A stretch of 10,491 nucleotides of DNA. Origin: Halieaceae bacterium (GTDB lineage Bacteria; Pseudomonadota; Gammaproteobacteria; Pseudomonadales; Halieaceae). The stretch's first letter is position 1, and each line of letters opens with the position of its first letter. The notes below the pieces were generated by a model. That model searched no databases. It was not told the origin of the DNA and was given only the letters and a program-made list of their open reading frames with translations. Position numbers and translations under genes: made by a program. The stretch lies in contig WTHO01000132.1 of NCBI GenBank assembly GCA_011523115.1, positions 1-10,491 on the forward strand. Direction: 5' to 3'. This document shows, piece by piece, positions 1 through 6,754 of the stretch.

Positions 1-44
1 CCTGCTCCCAAAGCAGGCGCGCTACCAGACTGCGCTACACCCCG
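1..44 (-). tRNA. tRNA-Pro, anticodon UGG (3' half outside window)
   Basis: Read on the minus strand from position 44, the sequence gives the 5' acceptor strand CGGGGTG, then TA, a D-arm with stem GCGC/GCGC around AGTCTGGTA, then G and the anticodon arm CCTGC-TTTGGGA-GCAGG. The seven-base loop places UGG at positions 10-8, which reads proline codons. The window ends exactly at the 3' side of the anticodon stem, so the variable loop, T-arm and acceptor 3' strand are missing. The 5' C-G start and the D-loop closely resemble bacterial tRNA-Pro. It diverges from folD. Such tRNAs often lie in clusters, so more tRNA genes may follow to the left, but that is outside the window. Confidence 0.93.
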
Positions 45-50
45 ATGACG

Positions 51-65
51 GAGGGCACAGCCCTC
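51..65 (-). other. Perfect hairpin in the 5' leader of the tRNA-Pro transcript
   Basis: GAGGGC and GCCCTC form a perfect 6-bp stem around a 3-nt loop. It lies 6 nt upstream of the mature tRNA 5' end and just downstream of the candidate tRNA promoter. No U-run follows on either strand, so it does not look like an intrinsic terminator. It would be in the leader removed by RNase P. A role in processing or in keeping the leader away from the tRNA fold is inference. Confidence 0.4.
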
Positions 66-76
66 GCGCGGCGCGA

Positions 77-105
77 AGTTTACCGGCATTGAGGTGGGGG
101 AGCAA
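77..105 (-). promoter_or_regulatory. Candidate promoter of the tRNA-Pro gene
   Basis: On the minus strand a -35-like TTGCTC (100-105) is followed after 17 nt by TAAACT (77-82), a good -10 match. The stretch just downstream is very G+C rich, like the discriminators of stable-RNA promoters under stringent control. Transcription would begin near position 70, leaving a leader of about 25 nt. The -35 box matches only 3 of 6 consensus bases. The call rests on spacing, -10 quality and position upstream of a tRNA. Confidence 0.5.
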
Positions 106-121
106 TGCGCAACAAAACGAC

Positions 122-150
122 TTCCCACGGTGGCCAAACTCTGAAAGAAT
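122..150 (+). promoter_or_regulatory. Weak candidate promoter of folD
   Basis: TTCCCA (122-127) and AAGAAT (145-150) are separated by 17 nt, each matching 4 of 6 sigma-70 consensus bases. Transcription would start near 157 and give a leader of about 20 nt before the folD ATG. This is the best pair seen in the gap, but it is weak. Confidence 0.28.
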
Positions 151-166
151 CGCGCCGTTTTGATTT

Positions 167-171
167 GGGGG
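167..171 (+). promoter_or_regulatory. Ribosome binding site that fixes the folD start
   Basis: GGGGG ends 6 nt before the ATG at 178. An in-frame TTG at 160 lies upstream of this site and would place the Shine-Dalgarno-like run inside the gene, so the ATG is preferred. Confidence 0.6.
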
Positions 172-177
172 AATCAT

Positions 178-1023
178 ATGACCGCGCAAATTCTTGATGG
201 TAAGCATGTTGCCGAACTGACAGAGGCCGAGCTGGCGCAACGCGTTGAGGCCTTAAAAGAACGGTCTGGCGGGCGGACTCCCGTCCTTGCCACCATTCTT
301 GTGGGAGATGATCCCGCGTCTGCTACTTACGTGAAAATGAAGGGGAACGCTTGTCGCCGCGTCGGGATGGAATCGGTTGCCATCGAGCTCCCAGCATCGA
401 CCAAGACGAACGATTTGCTTCGCGAAATTGAGCAGTTAAACGCAAATCCTGACGTGCATGGCATTTTGCTGCAACACCCTGTGCCCTCCCAAATCGATGA
501 GCGAGCCTGCTTTGACATGATCGCGCTGGAGAAAGATGTAGACGGAGTCACCTGCCTGGGGTTCGGTCGCATGGCAATGGGAGAGCCGGCTTATGGCTGC
601 GCCACACCTCAGGGCATTATGCGACTCCTTGCTCATTACAACATTGAACTCGAGGGCCGGCATGCTGTTGTCGTTGGTCGAAGCCCCATTCTGGGCAAAC
701 CGATGGCCATGATGATGCTCGCAGCTAACGCGACCGTGACAATCTGTCACTCGCGAACCCGCGATCTCGAGACCCTAGTCCGCCAGGCGGATGTCATCGT
801 TGGCGCAGTTGGCCGACCTGAGTTTATTCGGGCAGATTGGATCAAGGACGGCGCTGTTGTCGTGGACGCGGGTTACCATCCCGGAGGTGTCGGCGATATT
901 GAGCTCGCCCCACTCGCTGATCGGGTCAGCGCTATGACACCGGTTCCCGGTGGTGTTGGGCCCATGACAATCAATACCTTGATCCAACAAACGGTCCAGT
1001 CGGGCGAGCGGGCGCTCGCCTAG
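178..1023 (+). CDS. folD: Bifunctional methylenetetrahydrofolate dehydrogenase / methenyltetrahydrofolate cyclohydrolase
   Basis: FolD is a cytoplasmic enzyme that oxidises 5,10-methylene-THF with NADP+ and hydrolyses the methenyl product to 10-formyl-THF, used for purines and for formyl-Met-tRNA. The 281-residue product has normal family length. The substrate-site motif YVKMKGNAC is at 51-59, with Tyr51 and the catalytic Lys55. Gln99 lies in LLQHPVP, Asp122 in KDVDG, the Rossmann segment [13 protein letters not shown] at 164-176, and [11 protein letters not shown] at 254-264. These fit E. coli FolD with about a one-residue offset. The binding-site loops are atypical: QHPVP replaces the usual [16 protein letters not shown] replaces the usual DGFHPxNxG region, and GCATPQG replaces PCTPxG. 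Key catalytic residues remain, so I expect an active enzyme of a divergent FolD subgroup. The gene ends 5 nt before the convergent cysS stop codon. Confidence 0.95.
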   Translation: MTAQILDGKHVAELTEAELAQRVEALKERSGGRTPVLATILVGDDPASATYVKMKGNACRRVGMESVAIELPASTKTNDLLREIEQLNANPDVHGILLQHPVPSQIDERACFDMIALEKDVDGVTCLGFGRMAMGEPAYGCATPQGIMRLLAHYNIELEGRHAVVVGRSPILGKPMAMMMLAANATVTICHSRTRDLETLVRQADVIVGAVGRPEFIRADWIKDGAVVVDAGYHPGGVGDIELAPLADRVSAMTPVPGGVGPMTINTLIQQTVQSGERALA

Positions 1024-1028
1024 GGATA

Positions 1029-2411
1029 TCAGGCGCCGCGGCGCCAGGTGGTGCCCTCCGGGCTATCTTCGAGCAGGATTCCCTGCACTTCCAGTTCGTT
1101 CCGAATCTGGTCAGCGCGAGCATAGTCCTTGTCTTGCTTGGCCTGAATTCGCTGTGTGATCAAAGTCTCGATGTCCTCAGCGCTCAGTCCGCTGCGGGCG
1201 CCGTCACCCTGAAACCAATTTTCTGGATCGTTCTCCAGCAGGCCCAACAGGGAGGCGCCCAGTTGCAACTCTGCTTTCGCCCGGGCCTTCTCGGCCGCGT
1301 CGGACGACTTGTTCAGGCTTGATGCGGCAGCGTGCAAATGGGCAAAGGCCTCCGGCGTATTGAGATCGTCTAGAAGTGCTTTAAAAACACCTGTCTCCTG
1401 AAGATCGATCGCTTCGGCGGGGGTTTCGCCATGCCGACGTAACGCGCCATAAAAGGAATCCAACGTCCCCCGTGCCTGATCAAGCAAGTCGGCCGAAAAA
1501 TTCAGCGGCGACCGATACTGTGCAGAAAGCAGCGCGCACCTCAAGACCTCGCCGGGGTATTCGCCTAGCAACTCCCTTACCGTGCGCACGTTGCCAAGCG
1601 ATTTGGACATTTTCTCTCCGTTCATATCGACGTAGGCGTTATGGATCCAGTGCCGCACAAAATCACCGCCGTAAGCACAGCAACTCTGCGCTCTTTCATT
1701 CTCATGATGCGGAAAGATCAGATCCCGGCCACCACCATGGATATCGATGCTCTCACCCAGATGCGCTCTGATCATCGCTGAACATTCCAGATGCCAACCC
1801 GGCCGCCCTCGACCCCAGGGACTGTCCCAACCAGGTTCCTCGGTCGTGGAAGGCTTCCAAAGGACAAAATCCCCTGAATGACGCTTGTAATCCGCAACCT
1901 CGACGCGCGCGCCAGCCAGCATATCGTCCAAATTTCGGCCACTTAAGGCGCCGTAGCCATCCATGGATTCGACCGCGAAGAGTACGTGGTGATCGGACTC
2001 ATAAGCATGCCCTTGAGCGATCAGTCGCTCAGTGAGCGCAATCATCTCCGCAATGTGCTCGGTCGCCATGGGTTCGATCGAAGGTGGAAGCGCATTGAGC
2101 GCCGACATATCCTCACGGTATTTCTCGGTGAACTCTCGGCTCACCTCTTCGATACTGACACCCTGTTGCTGGGCTGCCTGAATGATTTTATCGTCGATAT
2201 CCGTGATATTGCGTGCATAACAGACACTGGAATACCGCGCTTGCAGCAATCGATAAAGGCAGTCAAAGACCACAACGGGTCTGGCATTGCCTATGTGGGC
2301 ATAGTTGTAGACCGTGGGGCCGCAGACGTACATCGTAACGCGCTCTGCGTCCTGCGGCGTGAAGATCTCCTTCTCGCCCGACAGCGTGTTGTAAAGCCGC
2401 AACTCATCCAT
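1029..2411 (-). CDS. cysS: Cysteinyl-tRNA synthetase
   Basis: CysRS is a monomeric class I synthetase that charges tRNA-Cys. The 460-residue product matches the usual length (E. coli about 461). The N terminus ([10 protein letters not shown]) aligns with typical CysRS starts. The HIGH-type motif appears as HIGN at 39-42, after CGPTVYNYA. Predicted zinc ligands are Cys30, Cys210 (WHLECSAM), His235 and Glu239 (FPHHENE). KMSKS is at 267-271. The C-terminal third holds the DALR-type anticodon-binding region and ends in WRRGA. The ATG at 2411 is chosen because an upstream in-frame TTG at 2441 would add ten unmatched residues and extend deep into glnS. The start overlaps the end of glnS by 8 nt with only a weak Shine-Dalgarno, so expression probably depends on coupling to glnS translation. 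The gene converges on folD. Confidence 0.97.
   Translation of the reverse strand: MDELRLYNTLSGEKEIFTPQDAERVTMYVCGPTVYNYAHIGNARPVVVFDCLYRLLQARYSSVCYARNITDIDDKIIQAAQQQGVSIEEVSREFTEKYREDMSALNALPPSIEPMATEHIAEMIALTERLIAQGHAYESDHHVLFAVESMDGYGALSGRNLDDMLAGARVEVADYKRHSGDFVLWKPSTTEEPGWDSPWGRGRPGWHLECSAMIRAHLGESIDIHGGGRDLIFPHHENERAQSCCAYGGDFVRHWIHNAYVDMNGEKMSKSLGNVRTVRELLGEYPGEVLRCALLSAQYRSPLNFSADLLDQARGTLDSFYGALRRHGETPAEAIDLQETGVFKALLDDLNTPEAFAHLHAAASSLNKSSDAAEKARAKAELQLGASLLGLLENDPENWFQGDGARSGLSAEDIETLITQRIQAKQDKDYARADQIRNELEVQGILLEDSPEGTTWRRGA
1032..1045. repeat. 14-bp perfect GC palindrome at the folD/cysS convergent junction
   Basis: GGCGCCGCGGCGCC is fully self-complementary. It encodes the last codons of cysS (Arg-Arg-Gly-Ala) and lies 8 nt beyond the folD stop codon. 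Transcripts from either gene could fold here. No T-run follows on either side, so it is not a standard intrinsic terminator. It may stabilise 3' ends, or simply reflect codon choice in a GC-rich arginine/glycine/alanine tail. Confidence 0.4.
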
Positions 2412-4062
2412 TGGATCCAGACCAACTATCGCGCAAGCCAATCGTCATATTGAACACGGGGTGAGCGGCGCTGTGATCATAGCGGTCGGCTACAAAGTAC
2501 CCCTCTCGCTCGAACTGAAATACCTGCTCCGGTGCCGCATCCCGAAGCGCAGGCTCTATCATTGCATCATCGCTCACAACCAAACTGTCCGGGTTGAGCG
2601 CTGACATCATGTCGTCGGCGCGAGCGGGATCTGCAACGCTGAATAGTCGGTCATATTGGCGAATTGTTGCGGGCACACTGTGCTCCGCCGACACCCAGTG
2701 AATCACACCCTTGGGCTTCACGCCGTCCTCGGGGTCAGCGCCGGGCACCAAGGTGATGCACTTGGCATAGACGCAGACAATCGTCCCATCGCTGTCCTTG
2801 TCACAGCGCTCACCCTCAATGACCAGCCCACCGCGTAGCCGCACTCTTTTGCCAAGCACCAGTCGCTTGAAGTGCTTATTTGCCTCCTCACGGAAATCCT
2901 CACGATCGATAAAGAGCTCACGGTCCATGCGCAACTGGCGCTCGCCGAACTGCGGATCGGCTGGGTGATTTGATACTGCCAGCGTCATCGATTCCGGCAA
3001 ATCGGTGAGTACCAGTCTGAGTGGTCTCATGACGCACATCGCCCGGGGCGCGTGTCGATTCAAGTGGTCCCGCACGGCACTTTCCAGCATAGCCATATCC
3101 ACCATGCCATCAGAGCGAGACGTGCCCACCTCCTCACAGAAATGTCGAATGGCCGGCGCAGGGTAACCACGCCGCCTCAAACCCGCGATGGTCGGCATAC
3201 GGGGGTCGTCCCACCCCGCAACCACCTGATCGTCAACCAACTGTTTTAGCTTCCTCTTACTGGTAATCGTGAAGCTCGTATTGAGGCGCGCAAACTCGAT
3301 CTGACGCGGTCGATGTGGCACCGGAAGATGCGCAATGAACCAGTCATACAAAGGGCGATGGTCCTCGAATTCTAATGTGCAAATCGAGTGGGTGATGCCT
3401 TCAATCGCATCTTCCTGCCCATGGGCAAAATCATAGGTGGGATAAATGGGCCACTCATCCCCCGTCTGGTGATGCGACGCGTGACGAATACGATAAAGGA
3501 TCGGGTCTCGCAGATTCATGTTACTCGAGGCCATGTCGATTTTCGCTCGTAGGACCCGCTCACCATCAGAAAATTCCCCCTCCCGCATTTTCAGGAAAAG
3601 CGCCACATTTTCTGATGTGCTCCGATCTCGGTAGGGACTATTCCTCCCTGCTTCAGTGAGGGTGCCGCGATACTCTCTGGCCTCCTCGGGGGACAGGTCA
3701 CACACATAGGCCAAGCCCTCATCAATCAGATGCAGAGCCCACTCGAACAACTGCTGGAAGTAAGCCGAGGCATATCTCACCTCGCCGTGCCACTCGTAGC
3801 CCAACCAGCGCACGTCCTCCTGTATCGAGTCAATGAACTCCTGACTCTCTTTTTCCGGGTTCGTATCATCAAAGCGCAGGTGACATCGGCCACCAAACTG
3901 CTCCGCCAGGCCAAAATTGACGGTGATCGACTTGGCGTGACCAATATGGAGGTAACCGTTAGGTTCAGGCGGAAACCGCGTGATGACGGGCCCGGAGAGC
4001 CCAGCGTCGAGATCGCCCTGAATTTGTGTTCGCAGAAAATTACTGCGCAACTCTGCGGACAT
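2404..4062 (-). CDS. glnS: Glutaminyl-tRNA synthetase
   Basis: GlnRS is a class I synthetase that attaches glutamine directly to tRNA-Gln and needs the tRNA present for activation. The product has 552 residues (E. coli 554) and is similar along its whole length. The motif FPPEPNG is at 30-36, HIGH at 39-42, and the conserved RFDDTNP at 63-69. The tRNA-binding segment GWDDPRMPT is near 284-292, and the KMSKS equivalent TSKRK is at 267-271. Many GlnRS have MSKRK there, so this Met-to-Thr change is a small variant. The C-terminal part from about 340 forms the two beta-barrel anticodon-binding domains. The start ATG has GGAG at 4070-4073, 7 nt upstream. It is the first gene of a two-gene operon with cysS and diverges from ppiB. 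Its presence implies that Gln-tRNA is made directly. Confidence 0.98.
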   Translation of the reverse strand: MSAELRSNFLRTQIQGDLDAGLSGPVITRFPPEPNGYLHIGHAKSITVNFGLAEQFGGRCHLRFDDTNPEKESQEFIDSIQEDVRWLGYEWHGEVRYASAYFQQLFEWALHLIDEGLAYVCDLSPEEAREYRGTLTEAGRNSPYRDRSTSENVALFLKMREGEFSDGERVLRAKIDMASSNMNLRDPILYRIRHASHHQTGDEWPIYPTYDFAHGQEDAIEGITHSICTLEFEDHRPLYDWFIAHLPVPHRPRQIEFARLNTSFTITSKRKLKQLVDDQVVAGWDDPRMPTIAGLRRRGYPAPAIRHFCEEVGTSRSDGMVDMAMLESAVRDHLNRHAPRAMCVMRPLRLVLTDLPESMTLAVSNHPADPQFGERQLRMDRELFIDREDFREEANKHFKRLVLGKRVRLRGGLVIEGERCDKDSDGTIVCVYAKCITLVPGADPEDGVKPKGVIHWVSAEHSVPATIRQYDRLFSVADPARADDMMSALNPDSLVVSDDAMIEPALRDAAPEQVFQFEREGYFVADRYDHSAAHPVFNMTIGLRDSWSGSNG

Positions 4063-4100
4063 GCAAACACTCCGGGATAAGAATGAAGAAAACCGCGCGA

Positions 4101-4130
4101 ACTATATCAAGTGGCGACTCCGGGTGGCAG
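4101..4130 (-). promoter_or_regulatory. Candidate promoter of the glnS-cysS operon
   Basis: On the minus strand CTGCCA (4125-4130, 4 of 6 matches to TTGACA) is followed after 18 nt by TATAGT (4101-4106, 5 of 6 matches to TATAAT). The start site would be near 4094, about 31 nt before the glnS ATG. It is the clearest -10 in the glnS-ppiB gap on this strand. Confidence 0.45.
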
Positions 4131-4172
4131 GGCTCGTCGCCTACCGCGGTAATCCATCACTAAAAATGGGCG

Positions 4173-4201
4173 TCGCTACTCAACTCTAACTCAGGTACGA
4201 T
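4173..4201 (+). promoter_or_regulatory. Candidate promoter of ppiB-lpxH
   Basis: TACGAT (4196-4201) is a reasonable -10, sitting about 33 nt before the ppiB start. The sequence 17 nt upstream, TCGCTA (4173-4178), matches the -35 consensus poorly (3 of 6). The predicted start would be near 4208. I see nothing else of note in the rest of the 4063-4233 gap. Confidence 0.35.
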
Positions 4202-4233
4202 GCCGCCTCCCTATCAGCACCCCTGAGGTAACT

Positions 4234-4743
4234 ATGTCAGCAGCCACCGTCTTGATGACCACCACCGTAGGCCCGATCACTTTGGAGCTCGACACAGAGC
4301 ATGCGCCCAAGACGGTCGAGAACTTCTTGTCCTACGTGGCGGACGGATTCTATGACGGCACCATTTTTCACCGCGTTATTGATAATTTCATGGTGCAAGG
4401 AGGCGGATTTACTGCGGACATGGAACAAAAAGAGACGCAGGCGCCCATTGAAAACGAGGCCAACAACGGCCTTAAGAACGCGCGTGGCACCATCGCTATG
4501 GCAAGGACTCAGGACCCTCACTCTGCCACCGCTCAGTTTTTCATTAATGTGCAAGACAATGACTTCCTGAATCATACCGGCGAAAACCTGCAGGGTTGGG
4601 GATACGCGGTGTTTGGCAAAGTGATCGACGGCGACGACGTGTTGGACAAAATTCGTTGCGTCCAAACGGGCGGTCATGCCGGCCACCAGGACGTCCCATT
4701 AGAGCCCATTATTATCGAGAGCATCGCTCTGGTCGGCGATTGA
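4234..4743 (+). CDS. ppiB: Cytoplasmic cyclophilin-type peptidyl-prolyl isomerase B
   Basis: PpiB speeds cis/trans isomerisation of X-Pro bonds during protein folding. The 169-residue product is a single cyclophilin domain close to E. coli PpiB (about 164). FHRVI at 45-49 contains the catalytic Arg47. MVQGGGF is at 53-59, [18 protein letters not shown] at 74-91, and [10 protein letters not shown] at 96-105. The tail motif HQDVP is at 151-155. No signal peptide or membrane segment is seen, so it should be cytoplasmic, unlike PpiA. The start ATG has GAGG at 4225-4228, 5 nt upstream. An internal Met8 is nearer to the E. coli start but lacks as clear a binding site. It is the first gene of a pair with lpxH, 12 nt apart, an arrangement I recall from E. 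coli and Pseudomonas. Confidence 0.96.
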   Translation: MSAATVLMTTTVGPITLELDTEHAPKTVENFLSYVADGFYDGTIFHRVIDNFMVQGGGFTADMEQKETQAPIENEANNGLKNARGTIAMARTQDPHSATAQFFINVQDNDFLNHTGENLQGWGYAVFGKVIDGDDVLDKIRCVQTGGHAGHQDVPLEPIIIESIALVGD

Positions 4744-4755
4744 GGCGCTTCCCCG

Positions 4756-5469
4756 GTGCACCGCCTGTTCATCAGTGATTTGCACCTGAGCGAGGACACC
4801 CCCGCAATTGAAGCGGCACTCGTGGCCCTGCTTGCTCGCGAGCAGGAGCTCGATGCGCTGATTATTCTCGGTGACTTTTTCGAGGCGTGGGTCGGAGATG
4901 ATGACGACGCACCGCTGGCTGATCGGGTACGCTCACAGTTGTTCGAATTTTCGCGGCGGGGCTGCGAGATATTCGTGGCTCGCGGCAATCGAGACTTCAT
5001 GCTGGGTGAACAATTCGCCAGTGATATTGACGGAACACTGCTTCAGGACGAAACGGTGATGGAGGTAGCAGGCCGGCCTACTCTCTTGCTCCATGGTGAT
5101 ACGCTTTGCACTGACGATGTTGACTACCAGCAGTTCCGCGCCCTCGTGCATGACCCAGCGTGGCAAACCGAAATGATGGCCAAACCATTAGAGGCGCGTC
5201 GTGAACTGGCCAGACAGTTGCGCGCAATGAGCGTTGATGCTGCCAGTAACAAGCCCGAGGACATCATGGACGTCAATCAGGCCGCGGTTGAGCAACAACT
5301 GCAAGCGGCTTCCGTCGATCGGATAGTCCATGGACACACGCATCGGCCTGCGCGTCACGCGGTGGGCTCCGGCGAGCGCATCGTGCTCGGTGACTGGACA
5401 GCCGAGAAGGGTTGGTATCTCAGGGAACGCGGTAACGACCTATCGCTGAACTCATTTGCCATCGACTAG
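4756..5469 (+). CDS. lpxH: UDP-2,3-diacylglucosamine diphosphatase
   Basis: LpxH cleaves UDP-2,3-diacylglucosamine to lipid X and UMP, the fourth step of the lipid A pathway, at the inner face of the cytoplasmic membrane. The 237-residue product has family length. It carries the calcineurin-type metallophosphatase metal ligands in order: Asp8 and His10 (SDLHL), Asp40 (LGDFFEAW), Asn78 (RGNRDFM), His113 (LHGD), and His192/His194 (VHGHTHRPA). These match the di-manganese site of the family with small offsets. The start is GTG at 4756. A GAGG at 4742-4745, overlapping the ppiB stop codon, lies 10 nt upstream. Expression probably depends on the ppiB promoter, as the gap is only 12 nt. The gene ends 4 nt before the convergent miaE stop. 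Its presence indicates a lipopolysaccharide-type outer membrane. Confidence 0.96.
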   Translation: MHRLFISDLHLSEDTPAIEAALVALLAREQELDALIILGDFFEAWVGDDDDAPLADRVRSQLFEFSRRGCEIFVARGNRDFMLGEQFASDIDGTLLQDETVMEVAGRPTLLLHGDTLCTDDVDYQQFRALVHDPAWQTEMMAKPLEARRELARQLRAMSVDAASNKPEDIMDVNQAAVEQQLQAASVDRIVHGHTHRPARHAVGSGERIVLGDWTAEKGWYLRERGNDLSLNSFAID

Positions 5470-5473
5470 GGCG

Positions 5474-6109
5474 CTACCGCGGAACCCCGCTGTGAAACCT
5501 GAACTCCGTATCGGCTGTTGTCACCAAATCCGCCTCCAGCCCGCGAAACAGGTTAAGGCGCGACTGAAAATCCGCTTCTTCCGATAGCGATTCGGCTAGC
5601 TTTAGGTAATCACCAAAGTGTCGTGCCTCGCTTTTTAGCAAGGACTCGTAGAACTCCCCTAGCTCGCGATCGAGGTGAGGTGCCAAACTCGCAAACCGCT
5701 CACATGACCTGGCCTCGATGAGTGCACCGATAATCAGGGTATCAACCAGGCGCCCGGGCTCGTGCTTACGCGCGCCTTTATGAAGCGCTTGCGCATACCG
5801 TGACGCCGTCAGGGGCACATACTCCACAGATTGCTTGCGCATGATCTTGAGCACTTGCTCAAAGTGCCTGAGCTCCTCTCGGGCAAGCCTGGACATCTTT
5901 TCCAGCAGTGCCGTGTTGTGGATGTACCGGTGCATCAGCGACAGTGCCGTCGCCGCTGCTTTCTTCTCGCAATTTGCGTGATCAACCAGCAAGGTCGCAC
6001 GGTTCTCAGGCAGCAGCGCACACTCCACCCATGCGTCCGGTGTAGCGCAGGGTAAAAACGCGTGAATCGCTGACAGCGACGCTTCCTGCCTCCCCAAAGC
6101 TGCGTTCAT
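5474..6109 (-). CDS. miaE: tRNA-(2-methylthio-N6-(hydroxy)isopentenyl)adenosine hydroxylase
   Basis: MiaE is an O2-dependent diiron monooxygenase that hydroxylates the isopentenyl group of ms2i6A37 in tRNAs reading U-starting codons. The 211-residue product shows a ferritin-like four-helix pattern with likely iron ligands Glu48 (HANCEKKA), Glu79 and His82 (REELRHFE), Glu132 (IEARSCERF), and Glu161 and His164 (SEARHFGDY). Salmonella MiaE is longer (about 270), while shorter forms are common in other proteobacteria. The ATG at 6109 has GGAGG at 6117-6121, 7 nt upstream. It overlaps the TGA of the preceding DUF1289-type gene in an ATGA, so the two are probably translated together. Family knowledge says MiaE needs MiaA and MiaB products as substrate, which must be encoded elsewhere. 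It converges on lpxH with a 4-nt gap. Confidence 0.9.
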   Translation of the reverse strand: MNAALGRQEASLSAIHAFLPCATPDAWVECALLPENRATLLVDHANCEKKAAATALSLMHRYIHNTALLEKMSRLAREELRHFEQVLKIMRKQSVEYVPLTASRYAQALHKGARKHEPGRLVDTLIIGALIEARSCERFASLAPHLDRELGEFYESLLKSEARHFGDYLKLAESLSEEADFQSRLNLFRGLEADLVTTADTEFRFHSGVPR

Positions 6110-6591
6110 CTGAGGGCCTCCGGGACTTGCTCTGGGAACAGGTCTCTTGTCGAGATATATCGGTCGTAGTGAGCGGCAGACAGCACCCAGAATTCCTCAT
6201 CAATCTGATCGCGAAGCTGCATGAGAGTCACATCACGATAACGGGGCAGCACTTCAAACCCGAACTGCTCGGGCGCGGTGATTTGCTTGGCGCCGGCCTT
6301 GAGCAACGCAAACAAATGACAGTAGGGGTCGTGGTGCGGCTGATGCCGGATCTTCTGAACAGACAGCTGCCAACTGAGAAGCCCCGGATCCACTATACGA
6401 AGCTTGTTGGCGACACACTTTGCCAAAAACTCGTCCAGTCGAGCATCGATGGCCCGCTTTTGCTCGGTAGAGTAGCCATTCCAGTCAATGACCTCGTGCG
6501 CAAACCGCTTGCAACCGCGGCACACCGCGTCGCCAATGCCAGTAGAGCAAACGCCAATACAGGGCGTTCTGATGGGAGTGAGGTTAGACAC
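6106..6591 (-). CDS. DUF1289-type four-cysteine protein with long C-terminal extension
   Basis: Residues about 8-55 resemble DUF1289 proteins: PCIGVC, then VCRGC, then a Trp and a KRAIDARL helix. The cysteines are 11, 15, 24 and 27 (CX3C-X8-CX2C), a likely metal or Fe-S site. DUF1289 has no established function that I know. DUF1289 proteins are, as I recall, often short. This one continues for about 100 residues that I do not recognise, including a His/Cys cluster (His83, 86, 87, 92 and Cys91) and an acidic/aromatic C-terminal part. No signal peptide or membrane segment is seen. I chose GTG at 6591 (161 residues) because GGAGG lies 4 nt upstream and a good -10 box sits just before it. An in-frame GTG at 6630 would give 174 residues but lacks a near binding site. 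The gene overlaps miaE by 4 nt, so a shared role is plausible. Confidence 0.82.
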   Translation of the reverse strand: MSNLTPIRTPCIGVCSTGIGDAVCRGCKRFAHEVIDWNGYSTEQKRAIDARLDEFLAKCVANKLRIVDPGLLSWQLSVQKIRHQPHHDPYCHLFALLKAGAKQITAPEQFGFEVLPRYRDVTLMQLRDQIDEEFWVLSAAHYDRYISTRDLFPEQVPEALR

Positions 6592-6595
6592 AAGG

Positions 6596-6600
6596 CCTCC
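6596..6600 (-). promoter_or_regulatory. Ribosome binding site favouring the internal GTG start
   Basis: GGAGG on the minus strand ends 4 nt before the GTG at 6591-6589. The spacing is short but the match is perfect. The alternative GTG at 6630 has its nearest GGAG about 13 nt away, which is too far. This supports the shorter form of the DUF1289-type protein. Confidence 0.5.
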
Positions 6601-6610
6601 GTTCGCCAGA

Positions 6611-6619
6611 ATTCTAGCA
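6611..6619 (-). promoter_or_regulatory. Extended -10 promoter for the DUF1289-miaE pair
   Basis: The minus strand reads TGCTAGAAT. This is an extended -10 (TG, one base, then TAGAAT with 5 of 6 matches). The region 17 nt further upstream has no good -35, which extended -10 promoters can tolerate. Transcription would begin near 6604, only about 13 nt before the GTG at 6591 and downstream of the other possible GTG at 6630. It therefore supports the shorter reading frame. Confidence 0.45.
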
Positions 6620-6682
6620 GTTTCTGCCACTCAGCATGGCGGACTCCATGAACAGAGTGAATGGAGGGTATTCGACAACGCG

Positions 6683-6713
6683 TTAACGATGCCGCTGGCC
6701 GGCAAGCTATAAT
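6683..6713 (+). promoter_or_regulatory. Candidate acnB promoter with GCCGGC palindromes around the -10
   Basis: A perfect TATAAT lies at 6708-6713, about 42 nt before the acnB ATG. The best -35 is TTAACG (6683-6688, 4 of 6 matches) at a long 19-nt spacing. The 6-bp palindrome GCCGGC occurs on both sides of the -10, at 6698-6703 and 6714-6719. The two copies could pair with each other or form an operator. No known regulator site is recognised. Confidence 0.55.
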
Positions 6714-6754
6714 GCCGGCGCCTTTTCTCAGACGCTTTTACGGGGAGTCGATAC

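Noticed and set aside
160..177. Upstream in-frame TTG that would lengthen folD by six residues
   Set aside because: The GGGGG ribosome binding site would fall inside the gene, and the ATG at 178 gives the normal FolD N terminus.
1032..1045. GC palindrome as a Rho-independent terminator for folD or cysS
   Set aside because: No T-rich run follows on either strand, and there is no room for a loop in a full 14-bp palindrome without losing central pairs.
2412..2441. Ten-residue N-terminal extension of cysS from a TTG at 2441
   Set aside because: The extra residues do not match CysRS, and the ATG at 2411 gives the standard start and length.
6127..6651. Long open frame (174 codons) on the plus strand opposite the DUF1289 gene
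   Set aside because: It lies antisense to a gene with conserved cysteine motifs and a ribosome binding site, and it shows no recognisable motif of its own.
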